DNA of 64,000 nt from assembly GCF_013423485.1 (NCBI RefSeq), contig NZ_JABFFR010000025.1, positions 62,001 through 126,000 on the forward strand, written 5' to 3'. The notes below the pieces were generated by a model, which made no database searches, had not been told where the DNA came from, and saw only the letters and a program-made list of their open reading frames with translations. The first letter of the stretch is position 1, and each line of letters starts with the position of its first letter. Below are positions 33,019-42,038 of the stretch, piece by piece. Both the position numbers and the translations under genes were made by a program. This DNA is from Azospirillum oleiclasticum. Lineage in GTDB: Bacteria; Pseudomonadota; Alphaproteobacteria; Azospirillales; Azospirillaceae.

Positions 33019-34740
33019 TCAGGCGGTCAGGCCGGGGTTGCCGTCGACGCCCTTCAGCGTCGGCAGGTTGAGCCGGGGTGCCGCCACAGTCTTGCGGGCG
33101 CGCAGGTTGCGGGCGACCAGCTCCCACACCGGCTCGCCGCCGGCCGTGCGGGCCTCCTCCGACACCGGGGCCCAGCCGGCGACCTTGTAGGTCTTGCCGG
33201 CTTCCACCGGCTGGCCGCGCACCGTCATGTCCTGGATGCGCCGTCCCATCGGGGCGGTCGGGTCGCAGCTGTAGGACAGGCCGCCCACCCGCACCATGTC
33301 GCCACCCTGCTGGTAGTAGGGATCGGTGTTGAACAGGTTGTCGCAGACATCCTCCAGCACCGTCTTGATCTGCTCCCCGCTCATGGCGTTGAGCGTCACG
33401 TAGGGGTAGGTGATGGCGGTCTGGTCCAGCAGGTTCTCCATGGTGATGGGCTGGCCCGGCAGCACCGTGGTGCCCCAGCGGAAGCCGGGGGAGAAGGCGA
33501 TTTCCGCGTCCTTCTCCATCATCAGGGCGTCGAGGATGAGCTGGTCGAAGCTGCCGTTGAAGTTGCCGCGGCGGTAGAGCAGCCCCTCGCTCACCGCCAG
33601 CACCTCGTCGAGCTTGGCGGCGAAGGGGGCGCGGACCTTCTCGATGAACGCGTGCATCTCCGGGTCGGCCGCCAGCAGGTTGGCGAAGACCGGCATCAGC
33701 TTGTAGCGGAAGCCGGTGACGCGGCGGTCCTTCACCTCCAGATCCAGCACGCCCAGGAACTTGCCGTTGGAGCCGGCGTTGGTGACCAGCGTCTTGCCGC
33801 CGGGGTTGGCGACCATGGTGGGGGCCGGCATGCCGTCGTGGGTGTGGCCGCCCAGGATGGCGTCGATGCCGCTGACCCGCGATGCCATCTTCAGGTCGAC
33901 GTCCATGCCGTTGTGCGACAGCACGACGACCACGGCGGCACCGGCGGCGCGCGCGGCGTCCACCGTCGCCTGCATGTTCTCCTCCTGGATGCCGAAGGTC
34001 CAGTCGGCGACCATGTAGCGGGGGTTGGCGATCGGCGTGTAGGGGAAGGCCTGCCCGATCACCGCCACCGGAACGCCGTTCACCTCGCGCATGACGAAGG
34101 GCTTGAACACGTCGTCGCCGAAATCGGCGGTCTTGATGTTCTGGGCCACCACGTCGATCGTGCCGGCGAAGTCCTTCTCGGCGACCTCCTTCACCCGGTC
34201 CTGCCCGTAGGTGCATTCCCAGTGCAGGGTCATGATGTCGATGCCGAGCAACTTGGCGGCATCCACCATGTCCTGCCCGCCGGTCCACAGCGCGGTGCCG
34301 GAGCCCTGCCAGGTGTCGCCGCCGTCCAGCAGCAGGGCGCCTGGCCGGTTGGCCCGCACCCGCTTCACCAGCGTGGCGAGATGGGCGAAGCCGCCCACCT
34401 TGCCGTAGACCCCGGCCTTCTCCTCGAAATCCAGGCAGGTGAAGGCGTGCGCCTCCGCCGTGCCGGGCTTCACCGCGAAATGCTCCAGGAACCGCGCGCC
34501 CACCAGATGCGGCGCCTGCCCGACCATCGACCCCACCCCCAGGTTGACGCTGGGTTCCCGGAAATGGATCGGGCGGAGCTGCGCGTGGCAATCGGTGATG
34601 TGCAGCAGCGACACGTTGCCGAAGGCCGGCGCGTCGTAGAAATCGGCGGCGGCGGCCTGGGCGCGGGCGAAGCCGGCCGGCAGCAGCATGCCGCCCGCGG
34701 CGGCGGTGGCGAGGACGTGCAGGAAATCGCGGCGGTTCAT
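33019..34740 (-). CDS. soxB: SoxB thiosulfohydrolase
   Basis: The 573-residue periplasmic enzyme has a twin-arginine leader (NRRDFLHVLATAAAGG) and the 5'-nucleotidase-like dimanganese domain: LLHITDCHAQL, LLDGGDTWQGSG, VLSHNGMDVDL and GGHTHDG. SoxB hydrolyses the sulfonate from SoxY-bound thiosulfate to release sulfate. The length matches the family. It follows soxX in the same operon. Confidence 0.96.
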   Translation of the reverse strand: MNRRDFLHVLATAAAGGMLLPAGFARAQAAAADFYDAPAFGNVSLLHITDCHAQLRPIHFREPSVNLGVGSMVGQAPHLVGARFLEHFAVKPGTAEAHAFTCLDFEEKAGVYGKVGGFAHLATLVKRVRANRPGALLLDGGDTWQGSGTALWTGGQDMVDAAKLLGIDIMTLHWECTYGQDRVKEVAEKDFAGTIDVVAQNIKTADFGDDVFKPFVMREVNGVPVAVIGQAFPYTPIANPRYMVADWTFGIQEENMQATVDAARAAGAAVVVVLSHNGMDVDLKMASRVSGIDAILGGHTHDGMPAPTMVANPGGKTLVTNAGSNGKFLGVLDLEVKDRRVTGFRYKLMPVFANLLAADPEMHAFIEKVRAPFAAKLDEVLAVSEGLLYRRGNFNGSFDQLILDALMMEKDAEIAFSPGFRWGTTVLPGQPITMENLLDQTAITYPYVTLNAMSGEQIKTVLEDVCDNLFNTDPYYQQGGDMVRVGGLSYSCDPTAPMGRRIQDMTVRGQPVEAGKTYKVAGWAPVSEEARTAGGEPVWELVARNLRARKTVAAPRLNLPTLKGVDGNPGLTA

Positions 34741-34769
34741 GGAGCGGTTCCGCTTCTTGCGTGTCGGGT

Positions 34770-35414
34770 TTACTTGTTCACGGGGGACTGCGGATCGAGC
34801 AGCAGCGCCATCAGGTGTTTGATCTGGGTCTCGTCGATGATCCCCATATGCCCGCCACGCGGCATGTTGGAGCAGGCGTTGACGGATTTGGAGTTGTAGA
34901 TGCGGACCCAGGTCGCTTTCAGCGTCGCCTCGTCGCGGTCGCGGAGCTTGCCGTAATTGTGAAGGCTGGGGCCGATGGTGCCGTGGGAGATTTCCTCGGC
35001 GGTGATCTGGTGGCAGTTGTAGCAGTTGCCGCCGTTCACCTGCTCCGCCTTGTCGGTCCAGGTCAGGCCGCGCCCGCTCTGGGCGATCTTCTCACCCTCC
35101 TTCCAGTCGCCCAACCACTTGCCGTCGCTGGGCCACTTGACCGTGGCGAGGTTCGCGGCCTCGATCGCCTCGCGCTTTTTCGCGGCGGCGGGATCGGTGG
35201 CGTTGTCGGGGGTGGAGCAGAAGGCCTGCGTCTCGTCCTGCGTCAGCCGCGCGGTCTTGGCGATGCCGTTGTCCTTGAAGCTGGACTTGAGCATGGCCTG
35301 GAAGGTCGCGTCGTCCGCCCCCGGCCCCCATTTGGACTGGGCGGCGGCGGGACCGGCGTGGAGCGCCAGCAGACCGGCGGCGAGTGCGGCGGCGATGAGC
35401 GTCGACTTTGTCAT
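34770..35414 (-). CDS. soxX: SoxX c-type cytochrome
   Basis: The 214-residue protein has a signal peptide ending AAA-QSKWG and one haem-binding site CYNCH (131-135), with the distal methionine in NMPRGGHMG. Together with SoxA it forms the SoxAX enzyme, which couples thiosulfate to SoxY. Its N-terminal half is longer than that of the short SoxX type. Its stop and ATG lie close to soxB and soxA. Confidence 0.95.
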   Translation of the reverse strand: MTKSTLIAAALAAGLLALHAGPAAAQSKWGPGADDATFQAMLKSSFKDNGIAKTARLTQDETQAFCSTPDNATDPAAAKKREAIEAANLATVKWPSDGKWLGDWKEGEKIAQSGRGLTWTDKAEQVNGGNCYNCHQITAEEISHGTIGPSLHNYGKLRDRDEATLKATWVRIYNSKSVNACSNMPRGGHMGIIDETQIKHLMALLLDPQSPVNK

Positions 35415-35424
35415 GGCCGTTCCC

Positions 35425-36237
35425 TCAGCGCTTGATGCCGGGGGTCGCCATGGACTCCCCGTTGGAGTTGGCCGCCATGTACATGGACAGGGCGATGGTC
35501 ACGTCGGAGGCGTAGACCGGCTCGGGGAAACGCTGCTGGCGGAAGCAGTCGTTGATGCGGGTCTGCATGGACCACATCTGGCCGTTGCTGACGCGGTAGG
35601 CCGGCCAGCTCGTCCAGCCCGACGCGGCACCCTTGGTGCTGGGGATGTAGGGCAGCTCCTGCATGCGGATGCGCGTGCCTTCCTGCCCGTGGCAGGTGGC
35701 GCAGGCGAAGTCGTGCGGCCCGGCCTGGTAGAAGAACATCCGCTGGCCCAGGTCGTACATCGCCTTTTCCTTGGGGTGCCCCGGCTTGACCGAAACGGGG
35801 ATGCCCTTGGACTGCCCGGAGATGTAGGTGGCGAGCGCCACCAGCCGCTCCTTTTCAGGCTTGCTGAAGGATGCGGCGATGATGGGCTTGGGGTCGATGC
35901 CCTGCGCCGTCTCCATGCAGGTGAGCAGGCGCGATTCCAGATCCTGCACCCGGTCGGTGTCGGCGAACCAGCGCGGAAGCTGGGCGTAGGCCCCCTTCAC
36001 CACACCCACCCCGAGCCCGAGGTCACAGGACGCCGACAGCGCCGCGTTCTTCGGGCCGGCCGGCGTGGTCCACAGCTCCTCGCCGGTCAGCTCGAACAGT
36101 TCGGCGGGGTTGCCGTCCTGCAGGGCCTCGCGATAGGCGTCGATGCCCTGCAGGGCGGCGTCCTTCTCGGCCCCGATGGCGTTTGCGGCGGTCGCCGCGA
36201 CGCAGACGGCCGCGAGCACGGTGCTCAGGCGGTGCAT
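35425..36237 (-). CDS. soxA: SoxA c-type cytochrome, single-haem form
   Basis: The 270-residue protein has a signal peptide and one CxxCH motif, CATCH (179-183). It also has Cys231 in RINDCFRQQRFP, the residue that carries the persulfide and ligates the haem. The N-terminal CxxCH of diheme SoxA proteins is absent (only ASCDLG), so this is the monohaem type. It acts with SoxX to oxidatively link thiosulfate to the SoxYZ carrier. Confidence 0.95.
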   Translation of the reverse strand: MHRLSTVLAAVCVAATAANAIGAEKDAALQGIDAYREALQDGNPAELFELTGEELWTTPAGPKNAALSASCDLGLGVGVVKGAYAQLPRWFADTDRVQDLESRLLTCMETAQGIDPKPIIAASFSKPEKERLVALATYISGQSKGIPVSVKPGHPKEKAMYDLGQRMFFYQAGPHDFACATCHGQEGTRIRMQELPYIPSTKGAASGWTSWPAYRVSNGQMWSMQTRINDCFRQQRFPEPVYASDVTIALSMYMAANSNGESMATPGIKR

Positions 36238-36306
36238 GGTTCCTCCACTGGTCGTCTTGTTCTTCGTTGATGGACCTGGCGTTCGTCGTCCGGGGCCGGT
36301 CGCCGC

Positions 36307-36618
36307 TCAGCTCACGGTGGCGGTGTCCGTCCGGGTGTCGCCCTTGTTGTCCACCCAGGTGACGGTGACCTTGTCGCCGGCCTGCCCGCCCTTCACCTTG
36401 AAGGCGAGGTAGGGGTTCTTCGACACCGACGGCCCCCACTGCGCCTGGAGCACGGTCTTGTCGCCCAGCTTGGCCGTCACCTCGTTGATGAACCAGGCCG
36501 GGACCACGGCGCCGCTGGCGTCCTTGCGCTGGCCGGTCTCCATCTCGTGGCTCATCAGGACCTTGATCTCCGTGACGCCATCCTTGCTGGTGGCGCGGAT
36601 CTTCATCGGGCTGCCCAT
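36307..36618 (-). CDS. soxZ: SoxZ sulfur carrier subunit
   Basis: The 103-residue cytoplasm-coded, signal-less protein has the SoxZ immunoglobulin-like pattern: KIRATSKDGVTEIKVLMSHEM near the start, FINEVTAK, and KNPYLAFKVKGGQAGDKV. SoxZ pairs with SoxY and holds its swinging arm. GAGGAG lies 6 bases upstream. The gene is 42 bases after soxY. Confidence 0.95.
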   Translation of the reverse strand: MGSPMKIRATSKDGVTEIKVLMSHEMETGQRKDASGAVVPAWFINEVTAKLGDKTVLQAQWGPSVSKNPYLAFKVKGGQAGDKVTVTWVDNKGDTRTDTATVS

Positions 36619-36660
36619 ATCTGCTCTCCTCTTCGTTCCGATGTCCCGACGATGCGCGGC

Positions 36661-37137
36661 TCAGCCGCCGCAGCCGCCCAGCGTGACCTTGATTTCCTTG
36701 GAGGCCATGTAGAATTTGCCGTCCGCCTTCACCACGACGATGACGTTGGAGGTCTGCCCCATCTTGATGCGCGCGGTGACTTCCGGCAGCGTCTCGGGGC
36801 CGAGGTCGAAGGAGGCCGCCAGCATGCTCGGGTTCTTCTCGACCAGGATCGCGATCTTCTCGGTCTTGGGCAGCTTGCTGACCGCCTGGACCGGCACGAC
36901 GGCGCCGTTTTCGGCGATGTCGGAGGCGACGATCTGCACATCGCCGCTGTTGGCCGGCGCTTCGGCGCCCATCGCCTTCATCGCGTCGTCCAGGGTCTTC
37001 GCGTCGAAGGCCTGCTTGTTCCACTCGGCCAGGGCCTGACGGGGCAGCACGATGCCCGCCGCCGCCAGCGCGCCCAGGACCGCGAGCCCGCCGCCGGCGC
37101 GGAGCACCTGCCGGCGCTGTGTCTGATGCTGGTTCAT
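36661..37137 (-). CDS. soxY: SoxY sulfur carrier protein
   Basis: The 158-residue protein has a twin-arginine leader (QRRQVLRAGGGL) and the family's C-terminal GGCGG arm, whose cysteine carries the sulfur intermediates of the Sox cycle. ATG 37137 is chosen over 37146 because the GAGAGGA sequence abuts 37146 but is 9 bases from 37137. SoxY carries no cofactor and is exported as a complex with SoxZ. Confidence 0.95.
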   Translation of the reverse strand: MNQHQTQRRQVLRAGGGLAVLGALAAAGIVLPRQALAEWNKQAFDAKTLDDAMKAMGAEAPANSGDVQIVASDIAENGAVVPVQAVSKLPKTEKIAILVEKNPSMLAASFDLGPETLPEVTARIKMGQTSNVIVVVKADGKFYMASKEIKVTLGGCGG

Positions 37138-37197
37138 GGACGTCATTCCTCTCTCTCGTTGTTGTCCGGTGCCATGGGGGTCACGAGCCGGACACGC

Positions 37198-38235
37198 TCA
37201 CTTCTCCGGCGCACCCGCCAGGATCCAATCGACCAGCACCCTGGCGTCCCCGTCGGCCAGTTCCGTCTGGGCCGGCATGGGGATGTCGCCCCACACGCCC
37301 TCGCTGCCGTCCTTCAGCTTGCCGACCAGCGCCGTGGCGCTGTCCTTGCCGGCGTAGCGGGCGGCCACCTCGCGGTAGCTCGGCCCCACCAGCTTGGCGT
37401 TCAGCGCGTGGCAGGCCAGGCAGCCCGACTTCTCGGCCAGCGCCAGGGCGGGCGAACCCGCTTCCGCCTCCGCCTCGTCGGGGCCGGTCTTCATGCCGCG
37501 CACCGGGCCGACGGCGCGGTTCTGGCCGGCGAGGTTGCCGTGCGCGTTCCAGGCGTAGTCGGGCAGGATCGACACCTGCTCCGCCTTGGGCTTGCAGTTG
37601 GACATGCAGGGCGTGTTGCCGGTGTCGGGCTTGTTCGCCTCGGTCCCGAAGCCGGGGCCGGGCCACAGCGCGTGCGCCGTGGTCATGCCGTTGCGGTTCG
37701 GCATCATCGCCTGCACTTCGGCGATGTTGGCGTCCGACAAGGTGAAGTCCGACGGCACGATCTCCGCGAGGTTCAGCAGATAGGCCAGCACCGCGTAGAC
37801 GTCGTCGTCGCTGAGCGTCTTCGGCGCGTTCCACGGCATGGCGCGGCGGATGTAGTCGTAGAGGGTCGATACGGTCGCCACCTTCATGAAGGTGGTGCGC
37901 TGCGGGAAGTCGGTACGGCGGAGGTTGGCGGTGTGGCCGGTCTTCATGTCCTCGGCCGTGGTGCCGCCGACCAGCGGCGTGAAGACCGAGTTGCTCTCGG
38001 CGAAGGTGCCGTGGCAGCTCTCGCACTTGGATTCCCACACGGTCTGGCCGCGATCGACGCTGCCGGAACCCTTGGGAAGCCCGGCAAAGTCGGGACCGAC
38101 GTCGATGTCCCAGGCCTTGACCTCGGCCGGGGTGGCCGGGCGGCCGACGCCGGGGAAGCTCTCCGCCGCGACGGCAGCGACGGTGCCGAGGCAGAGCAGG
38201 CCGGCGAGTGCGGCAGCCTTAGAGAATCTGGACAT
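37198..38235 (-). CDS. soxD: SoxD diheme c-type cytochrome (sulfane dehydrogenase subunit)
   Basis: The 345-residue protein has a signal peptide (GLLCLGTVAAVAA) and two haem motifs: CESCH (71-75) in the N-terminal domain and CLACH near residue 275. SoxD takes electrons from SoxC and passes them to the respiratory chain. The start at 38235 lies inside the end of soxC (17-base overlap), which shows tight coupling. A CMSNC motif around residue 215 is an additional pair of cysteines. Confidence 0.93.
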   Translation of the reverse strand: MSRFSKAAALAGLLCLGTVAAVAAESFPGVGRPATPAEVKAWDIDVGPDFAGLPKGSGSVDRGQTVWESKCESCHGTFAESNSVFTPLVGGTTAEDMKTGHTANLRRTDFPQRTTFMKVATVSTLYDYIRRAMPWNAPKTLSDDDVYAVLAYLLNLAEIVPSDFTLSDANIAEVQAMMPNRNGMTTAHALWPGPGFGTEANKPDTGNTPCMSNCKPKAEQVSILPDYAWNAHGNLAGQNRAVGPVRGMKTGPDEAEAEAGSPALALAEKSGCLACHALNAKLVGPSYREVAARYAGKDSATALVGKLKDGSEGVWGDIPMPAQTELADGDARVLVDWILAGAPEK

Positions 38236-39610
38236 TGCTGATCTCTCCGCTGTCGGCCACCTTCCAGGACTGGATCGCGTTGTTGTGGTAGATCGAGCGG
38301 GTGCCGCGCACGGCGCGGAGCTGCCCGTAGGAGGGCTGCACGAAGCCGGTCTCGTCCATGGCACGGGATTGCAGGACCGCGGGCCGGCCGTCCCAGTTCC
38401 AGGGCACGTTGAAGCGGGTCAGGCACTTGGACAGGATGGGCGTCTGCAGCGTCGCCTCCACCCAGTTGACGCCGCCGTCGAAGGACACGTCCACGCGGCT
38501 GATCTTGCCGCGGCCGGACCAGGCGAGGCCGCTGACGTTGAAGTAGCCTTTGTCGAGCAGCATCTGGCCGCCGGACGGGCTGGTGATGACCGACTTGCAC
38601 TCCTGGATCGAGGTGTATTGCCGGTGCTGGCCGTCCGGCATCAGGTCGATGTAGTGCACCGCTTCGTCCTTGGTGGCGTAGGGCTTGTCGCCCACCTCCA
38701 CCCGGCGCAGCCACTTCACCCAGGACACCCCCTGGACGCCCGGCACCACGAGGCGCAGCGGGTAGCCGTTCTCCGGCCGCAGCATCTCCCCGTTCTGGCC
38801 GTAGGCGACCATCACCTCGCCGGACAGCACCAGCTCGATGGGGATGGTGCGGGTCATGGCGGAGCCGTCGCCGCCTTCGGCCAGCACGTATTTCGCGGCC
38901 TTCAGGTCGGCGCCGCAGTCCTCCAGCAGGGTGCGCAGCGGCACGCCGGTGAACTCGCTGCACGACAGCATGCCGTGCGAATACTGCACCGTGGGCACCG
39001 CCACGTTGCCCCACTCCATGCCGGTGTTGGCGCCACACTCGATGAAGTGCATGCGCGACACCGGGGGCAGCCGCATGATGTCGTCGAGTGTGTAGACCTT
39101 GGGCGTCTTCACGAACTCCGGCCGGGCGCCGTTCACCATGAAGCGGTGCTTGGCGGGGTCGATGTCGTACCAGCCCTGGTGATGCCGCTCGAAATGCAGG
39201 CCTGACGGCGTGATGATGCCGAACATGCCCTGGAGCGGGGCAAAGGAGACGCTGGCCGCGGCGACCTGGGTCAGGCCGGGGCTCTGCCGGCGGGCCAGCG
39301 CGCGTTCGTATTTGGACGGCACGCCGTAGGGGTTGGCCGCCACCGGCTGGCCCAGCGAGGTGGCCCAGGGCTGCGGCTTCAGGATGGCGTCGTCACCCTC
39401 GGCCGCGGCGGCCGGACGGCCCAGTGCCGCGGCCCCCGCCACACCCGCGGCGGCGGCGAGGAAGGTCGAGCGCAGGAAATCACGGCGCCCCTTGCCGACA
39501 AGCGCGATCTGTTCGGCGGTCAGGAAATTTTCCGGCGCCCGGCGCAGGCGGCCGTTCGATGCGCCCGCGTCCATGGCGGGCGCTGGGGGGCGGGGGAGAC
39601 CCTCGCTCAC
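38219..39610 (-). CDS. soxC: SoxC sulfane dehydrogenase (molybdenum cofactor subunit)
   Basis: The 463-residue protein has a twin-arginine signal (GRRDFLRSTFLAAAAG) and the sulfite-oxidase-type molybdopterin domain. The cysteine ligand lies in HFIECGANTG, and GVPLRTLLEDCG and YPLRLVVPG follow. With SoxD it oxidises SoxY-bound sulfane sulfur to sulfonate, so sulfur globules need not form. GTG 39610 is chosen for its GGAGG 5 bases upstream; an internal ATG also exists. It is the first sox gene of the operon. Confidence 0.93.
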   Translation of the reverse strand: MSEGLPRPPAPAMDAGASNGRLRRAPENFLTAEQIALVGKGRRDFLRSTFLAAAAGVAGAAALGRPAAAAEGDDAILKPQPWATSLGQPVAANPYGVPSKYERALARRQSPGLTQVAAASVSFAPLQGMFGIITPSGLHFERHHQGWYDIDPAKHRFMVNGARPEFVKTPKVYTLDDIMRLPPVSRMHFIECGANTGMEWGNVAVPTVQYSHGMLSCSEFTGVPLRTLLEDCGADLKAAKYVLAEGGDGSAMTRTIPIELVLSGEVMVAYGQNGEMLRPENGYPLRLVVPGVQGVSWVKWLRRVEVGDKPYATKDEAVHYIDLMPDGQHRQYTSIQECKSVITSPSGGQMLLDKGYFNVSGLAWSGRGKISRVDVSFDGGVNWVEATLQTPILSKCLTRFNVPWNWDGRPAVLQSRAMDETGFVQPSYGQLRAVRGTRSIYHNNAIQSWKVADSGEISNVQIL

Positions 39611-39800
39611 GTGTTTCCTCCACAAAGGGGGCGGACGGCGCTTTCCGGTCGGGAACATCCGTCCGGTGCCGCCGGCTTTTGCCGCCAATTTTTGTGTGGA
39701 AACTATAGGCGCAGCCGATGATTGGTGCTATCCGGGTCGAGTCCTCAGGAAACCCAGGGGAAACCCTTGGTCGCCCCAGGGCGGACCCGAAGGGTCGGGT
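39611..39800 (-). promoter_or_regulatory. Promoter region of the sox operon
   Basis: About 190 bases between the LysR gene and soxC on the same strand. A TATAGT -10-like hexamer (minus strand, 39702-39707) lies about 95 bases before the soxC start, but no good -35 is paired with it. No clear operator palindrome was seen, so the binding site of the LysR protein or of the TtrR-like regulator cannot be assigned. Confidence 0.4.
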
Positions 39801-40700
39801 TCATCCGGCCGGCGCGCGTGCTTCGCCGGCGAGCCAGTCGACAAAGCCGCCCAACAGGTTTCCGGCATCCGCCTGCCGCGGGATGATCGCGACGTAGCCG
39901 GTGCGCGGAACCCGGATGTCGGGCAGGGGCGTCATCAGCCGTCCCGCGGCGATGTCGATCCTCAGCATCGGCAGCGGGCCGACCCCGATGCCGAGCCCAT
40001 CCTCCACCGCCTGCCGTGTGACGTAGAAGTGGTCGAAGATTTGCCGGGGCAGGCCGGCCAGATGCTGGAGCCCCGCGGCGTCCAGCCAGTCCGCCCAATC
40101 GCCGGCGCGGGTTTCGCTGGCCAGCAGCGTGTGCCCCTCGATGTCGGCGGGCTCCCGGATCGGCCGGCGCGCGAACAGTGCGGGGCTCATGATCAGCGTG
40201 TCGACCTCCTCCAGCACCGGGACGACGTGGTGTTGGGGCCACGCACGCTCCCGCGCGACGCCGCGCCGGATCGCCACATCGACGCCGCCGCGCAGATCCT
40301 CCTGCACGGTGGACACTGTCGTCACCGCGACCTCGACGTGTGGATGAACGGCGTGGTAGCGGCCGAGCCGCGGGATCAGCCAGCGCATCGCGAAGCTGGT
40401 CGGCGCGCTCACCCGCAGGATGCGGCGGGCGCCGGGCCGGCCGCAGGCCTCCGCCGCGACCGCCAGACGGTCGAAGGACAGCCCGACCTCCGCCGCAAAG
40501 ATCCGCGCCATCGGCGTCGCGACCATGCGACGGCCGTCCCGGGTGAAGAGCCTCTGTCCCAGCCAGCCTTCCAGCGTCGCGATGTGCCGGCTCACCGCAC
40601 CATGGGTGATGCCGAGTTGCGCCGCCGCGTCAGCGTAGCTGCCGGTGCGGGCGGCGACCTCGAAGACGCGCAGTGCGTTCAGCGGCGGAAGGCGGCGCAT
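39801..40700 (-). CDS. LysR family transcriptional regulator (GcvA-like)
   Basis: The 299-residue protein has the N-terminal winged helix (LNALRVFEVAARTGSYADAAAQLGITHGAVSRHI) and a type 2 periplasmic-binding-like effector domain. The ATG at 40700 gives the usual N-terminus MRRLPPLNALRVFE; the longer frame is not family-like. It is divergent from the MFS gene (81-base gap), as LysR regulators usually are from a target. It also lies directly upstream of soxC on the same strand and could influence it. Confidence 0.88.
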   Translation of the reverse strand: MRRLPPLNALRVFEVAARTGSYADAAAQLGITHGAVSRHIATLEGWLGQRLFTRDGRRMVATPMARIFAAEVGLSFDRLAVAAEACGRPGARRILRVSAPTSFAMRWLIPRLGRYHAVHPHVEVAVTTVSTVQEDLRGGVDVAIRRGVARERAWPQHHVVPVLEEVDTLIMSPALFARRPIREPADIEGHTLLASETRAGDWADWLDAAGLQHLAGLPRQIFDHFYVTRQAVEDGLGIGVGPLPMLRIDIAAGRLMTPLPDIRVPRTGYVAIIPRQADAGNLLGGFVDWLAGEARAPAG

Positions 40701-40781
40701 GCGGCAAACCCGTGAGCAAAAGGCACGATATGCGTGAGTCAAGGCATACTGGTCGATGAAATATCACACGTATAACATGCG

Positions 40782-42038
40782 ATGGCAAAGAGGCTCAGCC
40801 GAGCGCTCCCTATCCCGTTGCCGACAGCCCCACCAACGATGAATCCCACAAATCGATGGACGCCGCAGAGGCGCAGCCTGACGGCCGCGTGCCTCGCGCA
40901 TGCGCTGCATGACGGCTACACCGACGCGCTCTACGCCTTCCTTCCCGTGTGGCAGGCGCAGTTCGGTCTGTCCTACGCGGCGCTCGCCGTGATGCGCGCC
41001 CTCTATTCCGGGACGATGGGGGGCCTGCAAATCCCGGCCGACCGGGTGTTGCGCGGGCTGTCGCCGCGGGCGGCGCTGGTGCTGTCCACCGTCGTCGCGG
41101 CAGCCGGCCTGCTCATCATGGCGCTGCCCTTCGGCCTTGCGGGGCTGTGCGTCGGTCTCGTGGTGGCCGGCATCGGGTCGAGCATCCAGCACCCGCGCGG
41201 CTCCATGTTGGTCACCGACAGCTTCGGGACGGCGTCGCGCGGGCCGCTCGGCGTCTACAATTTCTCGGGCGATCTGGGAAAGGCCGCGTTGCCGGCGCTG
41301 GTCGCGGTGCTGCTGCCGGTCCTGGCCTGGCAGCCGGTGGCGGGGCTGCTGGCGGTGCTCGGAATCGCCGTGGCGCTGGCCCTGCTGCCGCTGGCGCCGG
41401 TGGCTGCCGTTGCCCCGATCGCCACCGGCGAAGCCGCCGGGCGGGGGCGTGGCCGTGGGGGCTTCGGCATCCTCACGACGATCGGTGCGCTCGATACCGC
41501 GACCCGCATGGGATACCTGCTGTTCCTGCCCTTCCTGATCCATGGGCAGGGAGGCGGCCTGCCGACGGTCGGGCTGGCGCTGGCCCTGCTCTTCATCGGC
41601 GGCGCCTTCGGGAAGGCGACCTGCGGCTGGCTGGGGGAGCGGCTGGGCGTCATCCCTTGCGTGATGGCGACCGAGGCCGCGACCGCCGTGCTGATCGTCG
41701 CGACGCTGGTCACGCCCCTGGTGCCGACGCTCATCCTGCTGCCGCTGCTCGGAATCGTGCTGAACGGCACCTCGTCGGTGCTGTACGGCACGGTGCCGGA
41801 ACTGTCCGACGGCGACACCGGCCGGGCCTTCGCGGTCTTCTACACGAGCGTGATCGGCTCCGGCGGGATCGCGCCGATCCTCTACGGCGCGGTTGCCGAC
41901 CACAGCAGCCAGACGGTCGGCGTGCTCGCCTCCGCGGCGACGGCGGCCGTCATCGTGCCGCTGGTGCTGACGCTGGCGCCCTTCCTGCGCAACACGGCCG
42001 GCGAGGCCGGCGGGCGGGCCGTCGAATCCCGGCCCTAA
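40782..42038 (+). CDS. MFS transporter, fosmidomycin-resistance (FSR)-like
   Basis: The protein has twelve membrane helices and the FSR-like opening AHALHDGYTDALYAFLPVW, then MRALYSGTMGG. Such transporters export drugs or small metabolites. The ATG at 40782 lacks a ribosome site. A start at 40839 (MNPTNRW) better fits the family N-terminus, so the first 19 residues are doubtful. It is controlled most probably by the divergent LysR protein. Its end overlaps the convergent FixJ-type regulator gene by 4 bases. Confidence 0.85.
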   Translation: MAKRLSRALPIPLPTAPPTMNPTNRWTPQRRSLTAACLAHALHDGYTDALYAFLPVWQAQFGLSYAALAVMRALYSGTMGGLQIPADRVLRGLSPRAALVLSTVVAAAGLLIMALPFGLAGLCVGLVVAGIGSSIQHPRGSMLVTDSFGTASRGPLGVYNFSGDLGKAALPALVAVLLPVLAWQPVAGLLAVLGIAVALALLPLAPVAAVAPIATGEAAGRGRGRGGFGILTTIGALDTATRMGYLLFLPFLIHGQGGGLPTVGLALALLFIGGAFGKATCGWLGERLGVIPCVMATEAATAVLIVATLVTPLVPTLILLPLLGIVLNGTSSVLYGTVPELSDGDTGRAFAVFYTSVIGSGGIAPILYGAVADHSSQTVGVLASAATAAVIVPLVLTLAPFLRNTAGEAGGRAVESRP

